In this document: piece after piece, positions 6,257 through 8,394 of the stretch
Layout of the letters: each line of letters opens with the position of its first letter
How positions within the stretch are numbered: position 1 is the stretch's first letter
NCBI GenBank assembly: GCA_030633225.1
Contig: DAOVTF010000071.1
Span: forward strand, 1 to 8,394
DNA: 8,394 bases
DNA from: Flavobacteriaceae bacterium
GTDB taxonomy: Bacteria; Bacteroidota; Bacteroidia; Flavobacteriales; Flavobacteriaceae
Reading direction: 5' to 3'
Position numbers and translations under genes: made by a program
Notes under the pieces: model-generated
Database searches by the model: none
Told to the model about the DNA's origin: nothing
What the model saw: only the letters and a program-made list of their open reading frames with translations

Positions 6257-8299
6257 ATGAATAAAGAAACAAATAAAGACAAAAAAAATAACGATAATAA
6301 CCCGTTTAAACAATTCAATTTTAAATTTAATTTTTATTGGATCTACGGTATTATTTTCGCATTGCTAATTGGGTACCAATTTTTAAATAGCACAGAACTA
6401 TCTAGTAATAAACTATCTCAAAATGAGTTTAAATCCATTTTAAATGATAATGATATTGAAAAAATACTTATTATTAATAGTGATGTTGCACAACTTACAA
6501 TTAAACCTGATGCTTCAAGTAAAGAGAAGTATAAGCAAAAACAAAATCCCTCATTTTTAAATCCAGGTTCTCCAACTTATATTTATGATTTTGGTGATTT
6601 ACAAAACTTTGAAAACGATTTAAATAATTCGAAAAAAGAAAACGATTTAGATTTTGATATAGATACTACAACAAGAACGAGTTTTATGGATTCATTCTTA
6701 GTTTGGTTACCTTTTATTTTTATTATTGGTCTTTGGATATTTTTTATGCGAAGAATGTCTGGTGGAAGTGGTGGCGGAGGCCCTGGAGGTCAAATCTTTA
6801 ATATCGGAAAATCGAAAGCCAAGTTATTTGATCAAAATACTAAAGTTAAAACATCATTTAAAGATGTTGCAGGATTAGAAGGAGCAAAAGAAGAGGTTCA
6901 AGAAATTGTAGACTTTTTGAAAAACCCTGATAAATATACTGCTTTAGGAGGGAAAATCCCTAAAGGAGCTATATTGGTAGGGCCACCTGGTACAGGTAAA
7001 ACCTTACTTGCAAAAGCTGTGGCAGGTGAAGCTGAAGTACCATTTTTCTCACTATCAGGTTCAGATTTTGTTGAAATGTTTGTTGGTGTTGGAGCTTCAA
7101 GAGTTAGAGATCTATTTAAACAAGCAGCAGCAAAATCACCATCAATTATCTTTATTGATGAAATTGATGCTATTGGTAGAGCGAGGGGTAAAAATAATAT
7201 TACAGGGGGTAATGATGAAAGAGAAAATACACTAAATCAATTACTTACCGAAATGGATGGTTTTGGAACAGATACTAACGTTATTGTAATTGCCGCAACA
7301 AACCGTGCGGACGTACTTGACAAAGCATTAGTGCGTGCAGGTAGATTTGATCGTCAAATATATGTTGATTTACCCGATAGAAATGAACGAAGAGAAATTT
7401 TTGATGTACATGTAAAACCATTAAAAATGGATGATGATGTTGATTTAGATTTTTTAGCTAAACAAACTCCAGGTTTTTCAGGTGCTGATATTGCTAATGT
7501 TTGTAATGAAGCTGCTTTAGTAGCTGCTAGAAAAAGTAAAAAGAAAGTACATCATGTTGATTTTTTAGATGCTGTTGATAGAATAGTTGGTGGTTTAGAA
7601 AAGAAAAATAAAATCATAACGCCAAAAGAAAGAAAAACTATTGCGTATCATGAAGCGGGTCATGCAACAGTAAGTTGGATGCTTGAACACGCTGCGCCTC
7701 TGGTTAAAGTAACTATTGTACCACGTGGTAAGTCGTTAGGTGCTGCATGGTATCTACCTGAAGAAAGGCAAATTGTTGAAACGGATCAGATGCTTGATGA
7801 AATGTGTGCCACTCTAGGTGGAAGGGCAGCAGAAAAAGTAATGTTCAATAGAATTTCTACTGGTGCGCTAAATGATTTAGAAAAGGTAACTAGACAAGCC
7901 AAGGCTATTGTTAGTATATACGGATTAAATGATAAAATAGGTAACATTACTTATTACGATTCAAGTGGTCAAGGTGATTATAATTTTACAAAACCTTATA
8001 GTGAATTAACTGCTCAAACTATTGATGAAGAAATTTCTAAAATAATTGAAAAACAATACCAAAGAGCAATTGATATTTTAAAGAAACATAAGAAAGAATT
8101 GATTGAACTTGCTGAAGTTTTAATTGAAAAAGAAGTTATTTTTGAAAAAGATTTGGAAACTATTTTTGGTAAAAGACCTTTTAAAAAAGAATTAACTGTA
8201 GAAGAAATCAAGAAATTGAGTAAGAAAGAAAAACCTAAAGAAGAATCAAAAGAAGAGAAAACTAGTGAGAAAGAAGATTCTAAAGAATCATCAAAATAA
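6257..8299 (+). CDS. ftsH: ATP-dependent membrane zinc protease FtsH
   Basis: FtsH is a hexameric inner-membrane AAA+ protease that extracts and degrades misassembled membrane proteins and selected regulators. The 680-residue chain has a charged N-terminus, membrane segments at about 27-43 and 146-164 flanking an extracytoplasmic domain, then a Gly-rich linker (169-178). The AAA module shows Walker A GPPGTGKT (242-249), the pore motif FVG (275-277), Walker B IIFIDEID (297-304) and the second region of homology with arginine fingers near Arg360 and Arg363. The protease has HEAGH (465-469), with zinc ligands His465 and His469, and the third ligand Asp540 in STGALND. All key residues are intact. 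The last ~38 residues are almost entirely Lys, Glu and Ser, probably a disordered tail. It follows rsfS by 23 bp, in an apparent operon driven from before rsfS. Confidence 0.98.
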   Translation: MNKETNKDKKNNDNNPFKQFNFKFNFYWIYGIIFALLIGYQFLNSTELSSNKLSQNEFKSILNDNDIEKILIINSDVAQLTIKPDASSKEKYKQKQNPSFLNPGSPTYIYDFGDLQNFENDLNNSKKENDLDFDIDTTTRTSFMDSFLVWLPFIFIIGLWIFFMRRMSGGSGGGGPGGQIFNIGKSKAKLFDQNTKVKTSFKDVAGLEGAKEEVQEIVDFLKNPDKYTALGGKIPKGAILVGPPGTGKTLLAKAVAGEAEVPFFSLSGSDFVEMFVGVGASRVRDLFKQAAAKSPSIIFIDEIDAIGRARGKNNITGGNDERENTLNQLLTEMDGFGTDTNVIVIAATNRADVLDKALVRAGRFDRQIYVDLPDRNERREIFDVHVKPLKMDDDVDLDFLAKQTPGFSGADIANVCNEAALVAARKSKKKVHHVDFLDAVDRIVGGLEKKNKIITPKERKTIAYHEAGHATVSWMLEHAAPLVKVTIVPRGKSLGAAWYLPEERQIVETDQMLDEMCATLGGRAAEKVMFNRISTGALNDLEKVTRQAKAIVSIYGLNDKIGNITYYDSSGQGDYNFTKPYSELTAQTIDEEISKIIEKQYQRAIDILKKHKKELIELAEVLIEKEVIFEKDLETIFGKRPFKKELTVEEIKKLSKKEKPKEESKEEKTSEKEDSKESSK

Positions 8300-8314
8300 A
8301 CAGAGAGTTTTTTT
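8293..8314 (+). terminator. Weak T-tract terminator candidate after ftsH
   Basis: A run of seven T (8308-8314) follows the ftsH stop codon closely. The sequence AAAC (8298-8301), loop AGAGA, GTTT (8307-8310) can form a short stem that extends past one mismatch. The stem has a single G-C pair and would be unstable, so read-through into the next gene is likely. A second small repeat, GATTC (8276-8280) and GAATC (8285-8289) with a TAAA loop, sits just upstream, inside the ftsH coding end. Confidence 0.25.
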
Positions 8315-8315
8315 G

Positions 8316-8323
8316 TAAATTTG
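8316..8323 (+). promoter_or_regulatory. Bacteroidetes -7 box (TAAATTTG) before the last gene
   Basis: TAAATTTG matches TAnnTTTG and ends 19 bases before the ATG at 8343, the expected distance for a short leader. No -33 TTG is seen upstream. It suggests that the next gene can be transcribed separately from rsfS-ftsH. Confidence 0.4.
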
Positions 8324-8342
8324 AATAATTGCAATATTGCTT

Positions 8343-8394
8343 ATGAATTTCTTGAAAAAATTTTTTGATAGTAAAATAAAACCATCTCTGAATA
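8343..8394 (+). CDS. 5' end of a further gene, cut by the window edge; possibly a LUD-domain protein
   Basis: From the ATG at 8343 the frame stays open to the window end and reads MNFLKKFFDSKIKPSLN, 17 residues. The start is supported by a TAnnTTTG box 19 bases upstream and a 43-bp spacing after ftsH. The short amphipathic opening (MNFLKKFF) resembles the N-termini of LUD-domain (LutC/YkgG-like) proteins that I recall following ftsH in flavobacteria. That identification rests on recalled gene order and cannot be established from 17 residues. Confidence 0.5.
   Translation, partial: MNFLKKFFDSKIKPSLN

Noticed and set aside
7008..7235. Open frame of 75 codons inside ftsH (+)
   Set aside because: It is out of frame within the conserved AAA region of ftsH, and its Leu- and Gln-rich product has no domain.
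8014..8334. Minus-strand open frame opposite the ftsH 3' end
   Set aside because: It is the complement of the Lys/Glu-rich tail, giving a Ser/Phe-rich artefact with no family features.
1..8394. Mobile element, CRISPR array, tRNA/rRNA, toxin-antitoxin or defence system
   Set aside because: No transposase or integrase sequence, terminal repeats, regular spaced repeats, cloverleaf or rRNA-like stretch was seen, and every recognised protein belongs to a known household or transport family.

Overview
The window is about 70% A+T by eye and its proteins read as Bacteroidetes, most likely a marine or aquatic flavobacterium. Four things support this. The genes are very tightly packed. Shine-Dalgarno sequences are almost absent. 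Several genes are preceded by the TAnnTTTG -7 promoter box typical of this phylum. The order NUDIX < > pyrE - SRPBCC - birA < > rsfS - ftsH is one I recall from flavobacterial genomes (memory, not searched here).

Layout. Positions 2-1669 (+) hold the 3' part of an M14 zinc carboxypeptidase-like gene whose start lies outside the window. It converges, 13 bp apart, on a SulP anion transporter with a STAS domain (1683-3311, -). Upstream of the transporter on the same strand is a NUDIX hydrolase (3356-3949, -). That gene diverges from pyrE (3957-4598, +) with only 7 bp between the two start codons. pyrE is followed by a small SRPBCC-fold protein (4618-5007, +). This converges, 2 bp apart, on a monofunctional biotin-protein ligase, birA (5010-5741, -). 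A 120-bp very A+T-rich divergent region separates birA from rsfS and ftsH (5862-8299, +), which look like one operon. The window ends 52 bases into another + strand reading frame (8343), which by recalled gene order may be a LUD-domain protein.

Function. This is mainly a housekeeping region: pyrimidine synthesis (PyrE), biotin attachment (BirA), ribosome silencing (RsfS), membrane protein quality control (FtsH) and nucleotide-type hydrolysis (NUDIX). It also carries one anion transporter and one probably exported peptidase. I see no mobile element, CRISPR array, RNA gene, toxin-antitoxin pair or defence system, and nothing that amounts to a new multi-gene system. No stretch over 300 bp lacks a gene.

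The points most worth a second look are regulatory. The NUDIX/pyrE pair has promoter boxes lying inside each other's 5' ends, so pyrE may have a leaderless mRNA. Inverted repeats span both convergent gene ends. birA appears to start at GTG, overlapping an out-of-frame ATG-TGA.
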